Part shown: positions 10,801-22,770 of the stretch, in pieces
Layout: every line of letters begins with the position of its first letter
Numbering within the stretch: position 1 is the stretch's first letter
Assembly (NCBI GenBank): GCA_028015205.1
Contig: CM051514.1
Location: forward strand, 49,802,150 to 49,866,149
Direction: 5' to 3'
DNA: 64,000 nucleotides
From: Mytilisepta virgata
Taxonomy: Eukaryota; Mollusca; Bivalvia; Mytilida; Mytilidae
The notes under the pieces: model-generated
The model's input: only the letters and a program-made list of their open reading frames with translations
Told to the model about the DNA's origin: nothing
The model's database searches: none
Made by a program: the position numbers and the translations under genes

Positions 10801-11067
10801 AAATGTTTATGAATTGGTCTTTTCTTTTGAATTTATGGATTTTGCACTCTGAATCTGTATTATTATTTTGCGGTTCTCTATTAAGCCATTCGTTTTTACT
10901 GTTTTAATTTACTCTTTTGAGCATCAATTATTTTTCTTAAATTTAAAATCTACGACAATAAACTGATTGCAAAAAACAACAGCCATAAATTACTCTAAAT
11001 TCCTTGTCACCTTAAATGTTTTATATATCATATGATTATGTAAATAAATAATTATATATTTAAGTAG

Positions 11068-11399
11068 TTATTCGCCTCTTGGACAAATATCTGCTACAAA
11101 AGTTCCGAATACATTAAGTTCATATAAAACAGAAAAGGTTATAACTATAACGTAAGCCGTCAGACAAATACATCCAAAAACTTTGTTTAAAGTCCATTTA
11201 GTGAAAAACATAGCGAGTAATAAAAACACTACAGTGGATAATAAAGTTATCGATGAGTATGTAAGGCCGTCACTGCTGATCTTCACCACGTCTCCAGAGT
11301 TTACTGCGACCGTCTCGATTAGCCAGGGAAGATCAAGACATACCAAAATATCAAAAACGTTGCTTCCAATAGAATTAGAAACCGCCATGTCTCCAAAAC
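11068..11399 (-). pseudogene. NCKX (SLC24-type) terminal exon, unit 1
   Basis: On the minus strand, acceptor ACCATACAG precedes GT TTT GGA GAC ATG. The exon has 110 codons to a TAA at 11,068-11,070. It encodes [19 protein letters not shown], the C-terminal half of the alpha-2 repeat of K+-dependent Na+/Ca2+ exchangers, then the last membrane segments (STVVFLLLAMFFTKW; CLTAYVIVITFSVLYEL). In family members the motif continues as a Gly-rich GLGLPW; here it reads CLDLPW, two lost glycines. The frame is open, but other exons of this copy carry nonsense codons. The first two bases join the last base of 13,073-13,174 to give Gly, as the family requires. Confidence 0.88.
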
Positions 11400-13072
11400 C
11401 TGTATGGTATACGAAAATGTGAGTTTATATAATAAGAAAGAAGAGATATTAATACTTGACTACATGCATGTGACATAGGTTTACGCAAAGCAACCGTGCT
11501 TTCGCTGCTGTTTTCAATTTAAAGTCATGTTGATCAGTGATTTGTAGTGACATTAACCAGATTTTTGCTAATATTTTGTTCCCTTATTTTTGTTAGTCTT
11601 ACAATTGTAAATGGAACTGAACTTGGGATAAAATACAGTCTTAAAAGAGACAACTATATTTTACCATTGTTACATTTGTCGCTTCTTACAATGAAGTTTC
11701 AATATACACAAATTTAAAACGGCCATAACGGGGAAGTATTTATGTAATTTTTATAACTGAGTCGAATTTAAAAATTTGAAATTAAAAAACTTGATTTAAC
11801 AGATGATTAAAGTCCAAGTCCATTTTCATTGAACTACATGTATTGTTATCAATAGGTATAAGTGCCTCGTTCAAAAAATGTTTTCCACGTGTCCGTCCAT
11901 GAAATAACATTATACACTCATGTATTTCCAGATTCATATCCTGCTTTTTATATACTCTGTATGTATGACAAACGATATTTTTCAAACATTCCAATATATA
12001 TATAAGTATGTTGAAAAATGAGAAAATAAAAACAATGCTTTCCCTTAGTGTAAATCTTCTTATCACTCAAAGGAGAAATGTTATGTACGTTTAGGTACTG
12101 TCTTTTTGTGCATTACAATAAGTAACTTTGATTTGTTTTTTTTTGTTTTGGCGTTCGAACACTTTGTACCATCTCATTCCACTAACTACATACCAATCTG
12201 CTGCAGTATACATACCACTGTACAGTTATCACATACCATCTCTAAGTTTTATATTATTGTTGAAGACCTTACAGTTACTTTCAAGATGAAGAACAACAAA
12301 ACAATTGGTCATTTTATTTTTGTATCATGTTCCAGTACTGCACGGATATGTTTCTTTTTTACAAGAACCATGTGTTAGTTTGGTGTTTTTACGTAGGGTA
12401 GGAGGTACCTGAATCCGCTTAATTACATATTTTTTATGAAATTTTACATGCAGCTAGAATATTCAAAACTACATTTATCTATCGAAATAATTTTATATTT
12501 AGATTTATATTTCGTCAATAATTTGGATTTGAAATCCTTAAAGTAAAGGTCTTTTACTGTAGATTTTGTCTAAGAACTGCCGAAAAAACCAACAATTTCA
12601 CTTTAAATAGTCATTTCAATAATAAAATCCCTAGAATTTTCTATTGAACGAAATGCGATTGCTGTCAACTTAAATTCTAAATAAATATAGTCACCAGGTT
12701 CGTTTTCGATGTGGAAATCATTCAACTCATGTCCTGTCTGTAGAAACACTCGATGTCGTGACGACGTTACGCTTATTTTGGCTTTTTTCGCGCTTTTTGT
12801 CGATCTACATATATATTAATTTAACATACCTAAAAAACGAATCTGGTGACCTCTAATAAAATTTATATATCGATAAAAAAAATTCAATGATTCAAATGAA
12901 TTTCCAAAAAATCCTAGGGATAATTGATACAGAATTTTTCGGAAAGTATTAAATTAATAACAATTATTTTTTTTATAATCAGATGCAAAATTTTATAAAA
13001 ATCTGAAATATAGCCCCATTAGGTAATCTTGTACATTGTCACATGATACCTTCTGACAGTAATTTTACATAC
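11400..13072. other. NCKX intron, unit 1
   Basis: Non-coding and conserved in unit 2 up to about 12,490, then unique to unit 1. Open frames at 11,782-12,066 and 12,106-12,378 have no domain, start context or conservation suggesting genes. Confidence 0.5.
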
Positions 13073-13174
13073 CCTCTCTAGCAATAAACAAACTAGATAA
13101 ACAATCTGGTACACTGGTACCTGCTAGTATAGTTAAACCCATTACTGTATCCACAATACCTGAAGAAGAGTCAC
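13073..13174 (-). pseudogene. NCKX alpha-2 exon, unit 1
   Basis: The minus-strand exon has acceptor CGTTTCAG and donor GTATGT, 102 bases, phase 1 at both ends. It reads GDSSSGIVDTVMGLTILAG, then TSVPDCLSSLFIAREG, which is the core ion-binding alpha-2 repeat (family: IPDTVMGLTFLAAGTSVPD). One Ala of the LAAGTS motif is missing and IP is replaced by IV. The reading frame is open. Unit 2 lacks this exon because about 1.8 kb is absent there. Confidence 0.85.
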
Positions 13175-13609
13175 CTGAAACGTAAATATTTTATTGGTAT
13201 TGGATAGATACAACTGTTTACCCACATGTAAAATAACATCACAATGTAAAAACAAGTCTTATTCTTGGAGAGTGTGCGCCTGCGTTGAAACCGCACAAAT
13301 GACAAGGAAGAGAAATAATATGAGGACATTTTTGTGATTACCCATCTAACACCAACCGAAATACGTAAATGTTTAAGTACTACATTATACGTATAGAACG
13401 TACAAACACCGTTATAAAGATATAATAGTTTGAATGTACATATATGGTTTTTTATAATCGTTCTTCAAATTCCTTTTCAGGTTATATATATGTCTTTGTC
13501 TGGAAAATGGATAACGTTTTTAAAGGAACGCTTTACTAATAGTTCTATTGGTGCACTTTGAAAAAAGCGGAAATCATTTTTCAGTACTTGATAAGTAGTG
13601 CCCCTTATA

Positions 13610-13960
13610 TATATATACGGGGACTATCCAAGTGATAATTTAATATCGGCAAAAAAAATACCGAAGGGACAAAACAGTGGGAAAAATCCACAAATTCTAA
13701 GTCCAAGGAATAGACAAAGTCAGGAGAATGGAACACAACAAACAAACCCGACAAGGATAAATGTATAACTAAAAGAATAAAAAACGTATAATAAACTGAA
13801 TAAAACTAGAACAAGACAGCACAGAAACTAAAGCACTAGCAATCTGAACTCCCATACAAAAAAACGGGCGTGATATCAGCTTCTCCGGAAGGGTAAGAAA
13901 ATCGGGAGGAATTGGCATTCACAAAGTAATAAATTCTAGAATAAAGATTGGAGGGCAGTA
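13610..13960 (+). repeat. Interspersed repeat copy
   Basis: It shows the series GAATGGAACACAACAAAC, AGAACAAGACAGCACAG, AACTAAAGCACTAGCAAT, TGAACTCCCATAC and CTCCGGAAGGGTAAG, shared with the copy at 59,060-59,310 and, more weakly, 52,690-53,000. I recognise the CCGGAAGGGTAAGCATGTCC-type end from mussel sequences (recollection, not a search). The family class is unknown. Confidence 0.6.
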
Positions 13961-14312
13961 CCATGAAACATAACGACCACTACGGTACCACCACACAAAT
14001 TTTCGAAAAATTAAAGATTATAAACTTCAAACGTTTTACGGATTAAAAACATAAAAGAGCACATTCTTATAAACAAGAAGGTGAAAAGGGTGTGACGGAC
14101 GTAATTACATGTATTTTTATGTGTGTGTCAGTCAGTAAATGCCTGTTTTTTTTCGTTTAAAAAATAAGACAAAAATTTTTTTTTTAATGCTATTATGATG
14201 TTGAAACAAAAATGAAAAAAACATAATTTTTGTATTTACCAATGTTTAGGGTGCACATTGAGTATGTGTAGTGAAACCGGAATGATATATGTGATATTTA
14301 AATAGATTTTAC

Positions 14313-14528
14313 CTGCAATAGTTATCATCCAAACCATGACATAAGAAAATCCTGCAATCTATGCAACTGACATAATAAAGGTCAAAGGGTAAGTCTTCCG
14401 CCGTTTCTCTGGGTACCTACAATCTGGTACCGATACGTATAAAATAGCCTACACTGGCAACATATGGATCCAAAATATGCGTAGGAGAAAACTGTCTGGT
14501 ATTATCCAAGGTGATTCATAATCTTTGC
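14313..14528 (-). pseudogene. NCKX exon upstream of alpha-2, with two TAG codons, unit 1
   Basis: The minus-strand exon (acceptor TACTTTTAG, donor GTAAAA) is 216 bases, phase 1 out. It reads DYESPWIIPDSF..., then a membrane segment, then VPDCRYPEKRRKTYPLTFIM and FSYVMVWMITIAG; the family has ...PDCR...PLTFIMS..WIA.FSY.MVW.. at this place. Two in-frame TAG codons interrupt it: one in LPV-stop-AILY, one at the conserved Trp of WIAxFSY. Both are also present in unit 2, so they predate the duplication. It splices in phase to 13,073-13,174. Confidence 0.87.
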
Positions 14529-15616
14529 CTAAAAGTACAAGAATTGGCTCTAAATTTTGCAAAAATGCAAATCGTTGGTTGGTTATAACATTGCATACAT
14601 ACCACGAAATTATATACTTATTTGTATGGCAATAATGGTAATTATTTAACACGGATGTTTGAAATACTTATATTTCAATTTCTATCTTCAAAGAAAGGTT
14701 AACATTAAATTTTCTCTTTTGTGATAGAAATAAAATTACTAGAATTTATTTCTGCATTTATTTTTGTTTAAGTAGTTAATACCGCAAAAAGTGTACTTTT
14801 TTCTAATCAAAATTCCAACGGCACGTTTGAAACCCCCTCAAAATAGTCATATGACTATTTTGGCCCCCTTTCCTTGTGATTTTTTTTTTTATTTTTTTAC
14901 CACAGTTGGTTTATCACCGCTGCCCTTAGAATTGTACTTTTCTTCAACCTAAAGATCAAAGGGTATATTTAAAACCTACATCAAAAAAACAGCCATGTAT
15001 AGCTACATGTATTTTGCCCCATCATATACAACATTATCCACCATGTTATAGTATTTTTCAGTTCATTCACAATTATCGATTGGTTGTAAGGAGAGAATTA
15101 TTGTTGTGTAATACCATTACGTGGACTTAAATTTAGAATGTGATTTCAGGTTCTAAATAAAGCTCAAAACATTGGGGAACATTAGAGGAACTTCTATCAC
15201 ATATATCTCATCCGGTTGGTCGATTCGGCTGCGTTTGTAGAATTACAAGAAAGAGGCTCTAAATTTTGCAAACATGCAAATCGTTGGCTGATTATAACAT
15301 TGTGTACATCAAACGAAATTATATACAAATTTGTGTGGATGGTAATATAGGCCATTTCCCAAAGAAAGGCTAACATTAAATTTTCTCTTTTGTCATAGAA
15401 ATAAAATTACTAGAATTTATTTCTGCATTTTTTTTGTGTAATCAACGATAGATCTGTGATAAAAAAAAATCCGAATGAGTAATGTCATTTTCAAAAAAAA
15501 AAGTTTTATTACTTGACTGTCTTTGAAATATTTAATGGAAAACCAATTAACTAATCTATGTCATGGTAAGAGTATTTTTCCCAAAGTAACTATGCAATTC
15601 TGAGTTACTGGCCTTT
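14529..15616. other. NCKX intron with internal duplication
   Basis: A block of about 210 bases at 14,535-14,760 (GGCTCTAAATTTTGCAAA to ATTTATTTCTGCATTT) recurs at about 15,250-15,435. The same pair occurs in unit 2 (28,555-28,770 and 29,245-29,420), so the local duplication is older than the units. No exon is seen. Confidence 0.65.
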
Positions 15617-16510
15617 GATTAAGCGACCGGGAGACTGGTCTGACTCGCTCGACAAGAATGTTCGAAATGATAAAAAAAATCGAGTGGGGATCGAGAAGCC
15701 AAGCACTCGAGAAGAGATCGGGTATTTGTCGTGTAGCGGTCGAATTGATCGAGGCGGGATCGTGTAGAGATCAAGTTTGGTCGGGATACAAATATATTAA
15801 CGGTCAGTACTCGATCATCTCGACCTATATTCGACCAATGCCCGATCGCTTTCCGATCACTGCGACTACTATTATATTTGATTCCCAGTCCAATTCGACC
15901 AATACCCAATGTCTACTCGATCTCTAATCGACCATACACGAGTGCATACGACCGCTACAAAATGCTACAAAAGGTTGTGCAGATCTGATAAACAATGAAT
16001 CACAGAGATCTGAGTAAAATCATATATCTAAAAAAATCTACATGGAGATAGAACAATTGCAAGTGTTCGCAAGGTAGTTAGAGCTCTGCACACCTTTTTA
16101 TAGCATCTTGTAGCGGTCATTGACACTCGTGTATGGTCGAGTAGAGATCGAGAAGTGTTCGAGCAAAGATCGGGTATTGGTATAGTTGGTCTGTGAATCT
16201 AATACAATAGTAGTCACAGTGATCGAGAAGCGATAGACATTGGTCGAGTAAAGGTCGAGATTATCGAGTACTGATCGGTAATATATTTGTATCCTGACCA
16301 AACTCGATCTCTACACGATCCTTTCCCGATTAATTCGACCGATACTCGACGAATACCCGATCTCTCCGCGGGTGCTTGTCTTCTCGATCCCTGCTCGAAA
16401 TTTTTGGCATGTAAAAAATTGTCGGGTAGAAAGTTGGGGCGGTGTCGAACAAGGTAGACCACCCCGAACATTCTTGTCGAGCGAGTCAGACCAGTATCCC
16501 GATCGCTTAC
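15617..16510. mobile_element. GATCGA-rich foldback element
   Basis: Left arm 15,617 to about 15,985 and right arm about 16,090-16,510 are reverse complements with some divergence. The outer ends share ACTGGTCTGACTCGCTCGAC and the middles share TAGCGGTCGA, CACGATC and CTACTCGATCTC. The loop is about 100 bases; the right arm has an extra 70 bases near 16,390-16,460. CpG and GATC density is much higher than in the flanks. Related sequence continues to about 16,770. No ORF is credible: those at 15,619-16,680 are shadows of the arms. Unit 2 lacks the foldback. Confidence 0.8.
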
Positions 16511-16800
16511 TCTGTCTTGATCGAGTTGGTCTGATCGGCAGAATGAACTTATTGTCCAAACCCGACCCCTATACGATGAGGTCGATCTGGTCTGGTCGAG
16601 ATCAGGTTGGGATCGAGCAAACGTTGATTTGGTCTAGCTATTCGACTAAAGATCGTGCTTTGGTCGGGATAATCGAATAGATGTCCAATAAGTGGTCGGG
16701 TAGAAGTCGTTAACAGGCCCGGTCAAGAATTTGGTAGCGCGTGGTCGGGACAAATTTGACAATCGGGATGATCGGGCTGATCTGATTTAGCATGTTTAGC
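16511..16800. repeat. TCGA-rich sequence continuing from the foldback
   Basis: Composition resembles the foldback arms (GGTCGGGATAATCG, GGTCGAGATCAGG) but without a partner arm. The last 170 bases (GATTTGGTCTAGCTA... to AGCATGTTTAGCTTAACAT) are shared with unit 2 at about 29,470-29,610, directly before the 378 bp array. Confidence 0.55.
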
Positions 16801-17469
16801 TTAACATTTACTCATTTTATCTTTGAACACTACCGGCGAAACATAATTTGTTGAAATATACTTGTATTGAGTATTGACATTGGTTATTGTATGGAATATC
16901 GATACATTTGATTTTTCATAGTAGGTTAAATGGCATTGAAATTTCACCGGATTTGGCTCATTGTTTAATTCCCCGACTCCCAATCTAATGTAGCAGGACA
17001 TGCTTATTATCCTTTTGTAGTATTTGATACTATATTTATATTTCACGTTTGTCTTGTAAAGTTGATTCTTGCTCATTTTATTTCTTCTACAATCTTTTTT
17101 GTTTCTCTATTCTTAAGCTATCATATAATTAGGTATTAATTTCGAATCTTATGATGCCCTCCTATCAGAAGACCTTGGTAACATTACTCTGTTTTTGAAT
17201 TTCGTGCTATTTCTAGCATACAACTGAAAATATATATAAATTACTAAATCTAACAAAGAAAATTAAATAAAATCGTAACTAAGAATCTGTTTTAATTTTT
17301 AGAAGTTATTTAAAAGAAGCATTTTATGTCGAAGGGAAGGGAGATCATTCTTATTTTGTACTAAATATTGTGTTCATATGAAATGAGAATTATCTTCCCA
17401 TTCTTCACATATGTTAATTGGTAAAGGACGAAAATCCCATACATAATTCTCAGTGGTATATTAACTTAC
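16801..17469. other. NCKX intron, conserved in unit 2
   Basis: It matches 44,304-44,962 downstream of the 378 bp array. The open frame at 16,801-17,076 has no domain and is not preserved in unit 2. Nothing else is seen. Confidence 0.5.
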
Positions 17470-17553
17470 CATTCCTGCAAATATTGCACACACACCAATA
17501 TTAAACAGTATGTTTAATAATCTGATCCAACGATTATCCAAACTCCTACCTCA
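17470..17553 (-). pseudogene. NCKX alpha-1 exon fragment, unit 1
   Basis: The minus-strand exon (acceptor TTTAAAG, donor GTAAGT) reads SEVGVWIIVGS, then, after a one-base shift, NILFNIGVCAIFAGM. The family alpha-1 end is GxVGVGTIVGSAVFNILFxIGVCxLFA. The AVF codons are damaged and one base is missing, so the frame breaks. Unit 2 (44,963-45,046) has the same break but keeps GVGTIVGS, so unit 1 has decayed further. The intervening loop exons expected between here and 14,528 were not found. Confidence 0.8.
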
Positions 17554-17631
17554 CTTTAAATACAGCTAAAACCTAATAGGTAATGTTATGATTAGGAAAC
17601 AATGACTGGAAACCAATTTTAATTGTAAAGG

Positions 17632-17762
17632 CTTATAGATTATTAAATGGCATTTTCCATCCCGAGACTCCAATATTGAACCGAGGGCTGTGCCCGAGGT
17701 ACGATACTGGTCGAGGGATGAAACAAGGGCCGATATGTAAAATGCCATGTTATAATCTATTT
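17632..17762. repeat. Small palindromic element, unit 1
   Basis: TATAGATTATTAAATGGCATTTT at the left is mirrored by AAAATGCCATGTTATAATCTA at the right. The centre carries GAGACTCC, ACCGAGGGCTGTGCCCGAGGT and CTGGTCGAGGGATG, itself a hairpin. The same element is at 45,118-45,246. It is a MITE-sized insertion that predates the unit 1/unit 2 split. Confidence 0.6.
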
Positions 17763-20436
17763 ATCACATATTTTGAATTTAAGATCTATACACTACTACT
17801 CTAAAGATTCAAAAGTGTTTCTTTTTAAAAATCTAATTTCAGGTGGTTCTTGTAATACCTCCTTTATCCTTAATTTTTTTAAATTAATTTGGGATCCTGA
17901 ATATTTTTTTTTAATTCCAAATATGACACTAAATTCAATACATTTTCATCTATGATCCTGAAATTAATTCAATAATTATAACTGCAATATGTTGTTTAAA
18001 ATGTTGCTTAAACTAAAACTAAATACTCGTAAACTTTCCCGTAGATAAGTTTTTTTTTAGTGAACTTAAAAGGAAGTATCCAAAAGTATGTGCACAAGTA
18101 TGTAATCAATAATTCATCATACTCTAAAGTATTGCGGAACAATATAAATTGTCTGTAAAATCTGTCTGTATTAATGAATGTGGTCACATTTGTTTGATGA
18201 TGGTTTTAATTGGGAGAATATTGTATTTTATATTGTATGTTGCTATAAATCTGTATCTTGTTCATTCTGATCACACAAGAGGTAAGGCTTCTATATACTT
18301 ATATAGGATTAAACATTTCCATGTTCTTCATTTGATATATTTATTTATAATTTATTTTTAAATTTTAAAAATCATAAAAGTCCAACATAATTCCGCATTT
18401 GACCTTTCATATAACAACACAAATAAATCCGTCTTGTCATCAAGAAATTCGTGGTCAACCATGTAATACATCACCTAATCAATGTGCATTGTCAATTTAT
18501 TTCTTTTCTAGTGTTTATACAACAACCATTTGGACTTACCAATTCCAACTAAGATAAAAATAGAAAATCAATCTTCCTGTTATTGCTGTCACCCCAAAAA
18601 AACCGGTTGGATTTACGAAGTAACGTCTTGGGTTCAGCAATATCCTTCACCATAAGACTGTAAAATTAAATATATTTAAAATTTTACGGTCGTCAACACG
18701 AATTGATTGACCGAAGTTTCTATCTCACATAAGAGACTATATATCTTCAGATTGCTGTCACGTTCTTTTGGAATTGACACCTTACCGGACTTAATACCTC
18801 AATGAATTTTATCACTGGCAATAACGGAGCAGGACATACGTACCCTTACTGATTTCACACCGAGTTTTCAGAGGGAGTTCATATTGCAAGTGCTAAGTTG
18901 TTTTTTGTTATGCATGTATCGTTGTATCATATATATTTATATTCCATTTTCATGAGTTTGACATGCTTTAAATCTCGATGTTACGGCATTTTACCACTGT
19001 TTTGTCGCATTGGCATTCTTTTGCCGGGATTTAAAGGTTTTTAATTCTACATTTTACCTATATGTCTTCTTTCAAATCAAATTGCAACCAACTTTGAATT
19101 TACATTAAACGAGCAGTGTTTCAGCAAATTGTTTGTTTGTTTTGTTGTTTGCTTAATGTCAAGTAGCAAATATTTCATGCCTCTTCAGGACGAGAACCAG
19201 TTCATCGATTTATCAAACAATTCAAATAGGGATGGGCTTGATATAGAGGGGAACCAATTTTTAACTGTCACTGTAAAGGGGGGTGGTTAGTTAGGGTTGG
19301 ATAATTTGTAGCCTTCCACAGCGGAATTGACCTACTCTTTTTCGAAAACTTCAGAAAAGTCTTTAGCGTGCATTGAGTGTTGCATTCAAACACTATGGTC
19401 CACGGTCAGGCTTTCCGTATTATGACCTGACAACCCCAAACGAGAGGGCCTCCCCTATCAACCACCTGGGGATGCGCTGGGCAGAAAATTGTTTAATTTG
19501 TTTAAAATCTTCTATCAAACTAGATGATTAGTTTGTAAAAATGTCCCTTCTCAAGAATTTCTCCAAAATTTTATTTGTTTAGTTTGGGGGAAAAACTTTC
19601 AAAAGGAGCACTTTATGCCACTCACGTTCTTTGTTCTGGAAATTCACATTGTTAGTGATTTTATTTTGAATGTTTTTATTTATTGCTATAATTCTCTTCG
19701 CTATGTACATTATTTATTCTGCGGGTTATATCATTTATTTAAATCTGGTTTGTATTTTTGCTCGTATGAATTTGTCTTTTCTGAATTTCAAATTCACTCA
19801 ATTTCCCGTCGAAATATCCAGCCTTATAATAATAAAATCAATTCACAAGTGTCCACTGGTTTCAAATTAAAAACTACAGTTTCCATCTAAAATTCTGAGT
19901 AATAGAAACGACAGCTGTAATGGTAGAAGTACATGGATTGCATGTTGTATTAAATTCTTGTTTAGTATTATTACAGATACCAAAACAGGAAGACATAGAT
20001 TGGATGTTCAGTTGTACAAATCAAAGACAGAAGGGTAACTCGCATTATTCCAATACAAAGCAGTGAAACTCTGGCACGTCCACTATGTAATTTCTGTAAA
20101 CAGGGAAGCAAAAGTAAATGAACTTTTAATTTTTTACTTATTCCATTCCTCACTTCAATAAGTTCTCGAATGTAATGAAACAACAGATGTACATGATGAA
20201 GTATTGATCATTAGGTTTCTGTCCCTACTTTCATTTTTAGTTAAATATGAGGTAGATATTTCTTTGCATAGTAACAGGAAAATACTTTTTAAACGAAAAA
20301 CAAAGATTTGAATTTTATTATTTGAAGTTTTCAGTGCTTGTTTTATAGAGTGAAGTTTAACCCATGTACTCGGGAAACCTTTTATATTCATGAAGGGACT
20401 ACGGTACGGCAACCTGAGAGAGGGATGGGCAATGAG
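17763..20436. other. Non-coding duplicated region, unit 1
   Basis: It matches 45,247-47,620 (unit 2), and its 17,800-18,720 part matches about 62,400-63,350 (unit 4). A GTAAGT donor-like site preceded by CTATTTTTATCTTAGTTGGA (minus strand, near 18,533) is kept in all three, but I cannot assign it to an NCKX exon. A repeat in reverse orientation (GGAGCAGGACATACG) lies at about 18,830-19,050. Open frames at 19,615-19,890 and 20,155-20,487 lack support. Confidence 0.45.
19978..20035 (+). other. Possible small exon, unit 1 (weak)
   Basis: A TATTATTACAG acceptor is followed by 58 open bases (DTKTGRHRLDVQLYKSKTEG in one frame) and a GTAACT donor-like site. The unit 2 counterpart at about 47,090-47,145 keeps both sites but differs by one base, shifting the frame. 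No family was recognised. It may be chance or a decayed exon. Confidence 0.2.
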
Positions 20437-20441
20437 AATAC

Positions 20442-21059
20442 TGTTACGGCCAGAAATCACCTTTAAAAAGGAGCCAACAAAAGACACAAATCAATAATAA
20501 AGTTTAACAAGATTTATTATATACAAGTTTACAAGAAATATTATACAAATTGAAATGTCAACTTAAATGTTAAAAATATATGTCCGATCCGTTTGTCTTT
20601 TCTTTATCCGGGATTCTCTCTGCACTGTTGCGGGAATCTAAACAGAATATTATGTCCAATAAGTCACAATCTAGTATTATGTAGTTAACGTTAACAAAAG
20701 TGTCAATCCAATATCTGAGAACACAAGAGTGTTAATGTCTAATCTGTCACGAAATCTCTAGAACACTGTAGAAGGGAAACTCCTAGAAAACTGTAGAACG
20801 GAAACTTCTAGAATATGGTAGAAGTTCGAATTACACATCGTATATTATGATCATTTCAGAATTATTATGTAAGTCAAATAGAAAGTTCTAATCATTCCAT
20901 CAGTTTCTATGATTGTTCCAGTGATTTCTAAACTGCACTGTTATAACATTATTTGGTAAACAACTATAAGTATTATGTAAGCATATTATACATGTTATAA
21001 GGTCACACAAAACAAAATAGGCCAAGATAAATAAATATAATAATTACAATAGCATAACA
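20442..21059. mobile_element. Solo LTR
   Basis: The 618-base sequence begins TGTTACGGCC and ends GCATAACA (TG...CA, with 5-base inverted ends TGTTA/TAACA) and is flanked by ATAC on both sides (20,438-20,441 and 21,060-21,063). Unit 2 has the uninterrupted sequence near 47,610 (GAGTACCAAAAGAC). The TGTTACGG start is common in Ty3/Gypsy LTRs, which is the likely class (inference). No internal region or second LTR is present. Confidence 0.75.
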
Positions 21060-22443
21060 ATACCAAGAGACACACATTGTCCTGTCACGTAGTTTTTCTC
21101 CTCGAATACTATAAAACTGGACGTTTTCTTAAATCTTAATTCTCAATAAAGAGCGCATGGACCCCTAATATCCATTACCTAAAGATTATTATACAAATAT
21201 TTTAAAGACAAATTCAGTAAATATAATTTTTCTATGTGTATCTGAAAATAAAAAAGATCATCAACATTCCTTAGTTAGCCAGAATATGTTATGTTTATTG
21301 GTTTATGGATCTTGCCAGTAATTTCTAATGAGACAACAAAAGACTTAGGGAATATTTTACAAACGATATGGTGAATATATCATTTTCGTTAAAAAGTTTG
21401 GAAATTTGATGTCAAAGTTGTTAAATATTAGAAGGTAAGGGGTTTTGGCTCAAATCAGTCAAATGACTTAAAAACTTAATCGTGAAGGTATGCTCTTATT
21501 TGTCTATATCATAAGAATAAACAAAAAGCAAAATGTTAGTAAAATATCAGTATAAAAACATTAATGCATTTTATATGGCTAAAAAACCCGATTACTTCTT
21601 TTTAAATATGATTTTACAAAGAATGTAGAATAGGGAATGCTTTACACGAGATAACAGACCTTTTATTTGTAAATGTTACAATATTTATTCAGTTACATGG
21701 GAATGTCTTCGTACCGTATCATTTATCAAAACTTGCCGTGATGCCATAGACGACTGTGCATATTGGAATGCCAGTTTAACGTCCGAGAAGACACTTGAAT
21801 CAGTGCAGTTTGTAAATGTAAAGGATGGGTATTATTGGGCATATGACAACAACACAATAAAAGTTACAACTAAGGAAACCCAAGAACACATAGAAGAACA
21901 AAGTTCTGGTATGTATATATACACATGTATTTGAACAATAACTGGGGGAATTCATATGGTGTACCAGCGCTCTTCAGTCTCAGATACAAACTTGAATTGT
22001 GCATAAAAATATTTCTACATTAACTATAATGGATAATGCTGTTTTTTTCTAATTATAGTTAGTTTACTAGTATTATAGGTTTTTTTTTCATTTTAGTTAT
22101 ACGTGTATCCTCCTGGCGTTTGTCAGCTATCTTGAATAAAAAGTAACAAAATGATCAAAAATATAATGAACTAAACAGAATAAAAACGAGACAGCATACA
22201 AATAAAATACAACATGGGAACTCCCACTCAATTTGATGTTTTCAATGTAGTAGAAGAGATAGTTTAACTTATTTTCATTGGTTTTTCTTAACTTAACATG
22301 TGATCATTACAGAGAAAATATAGCGGAAAACCTTCAATGATAAATGTATTTCTGAAACACTAAAAATATTCGAGAATGTTAAAAACTTTAACATTTTTAG
22401 CGACAATTCATGCGGATGATTACTCAAAGATTGATAATCTATA

Positions 22444-22770
22444 GCCCTTTCCAGAAATTCATTTCCGGTATCACGATTTTGATATAATTTGAAAAGTTAT
22501 TTCCCTTTCTGGGATGTTCCGGGACGTAGTACTGGATCGCTGCAATGAAAAGTAAAGGAGTATCTGTTTATTAAAACTTATTAATTTGCACGTAATGTTT
22601 GGTTTATATAAACTTGGGAACTACTTACGATCTTTTTGCTTCCAACATACTTGTAATCAAACTTCCACTGCAGTGAACCAGTACTACGTCCCAGCAAGGG
22701 AAATAACTTGCTTCAAATTATAATTTTTGGGTCAGAATTGTGATACTGGAAATGAATTTCTGGAAATGGC
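22444..22770. mobile_element. MITE near exon B, copy 2
   Basis: Orthologue of 6906-7314 with the same termini and TA flanks (22,442-22,443; 22,771-22,772). It is about 80 bases shorter through loss of part of the loop and right arm. Its presence in units 1 and 2 but not 3 dates the insertion between those duplications. Confidence 0.78.

Noticed and set aside
11183..11422. Plus-strand 79-residue frame
   Set aside because: Antisense to the NCKX terminal exon.
15619..16680. Several open frames of 67-102 residues
   Set aside because: They fall in the GATCGA-rich foldback and occur in mirrored pairs from the two arms.
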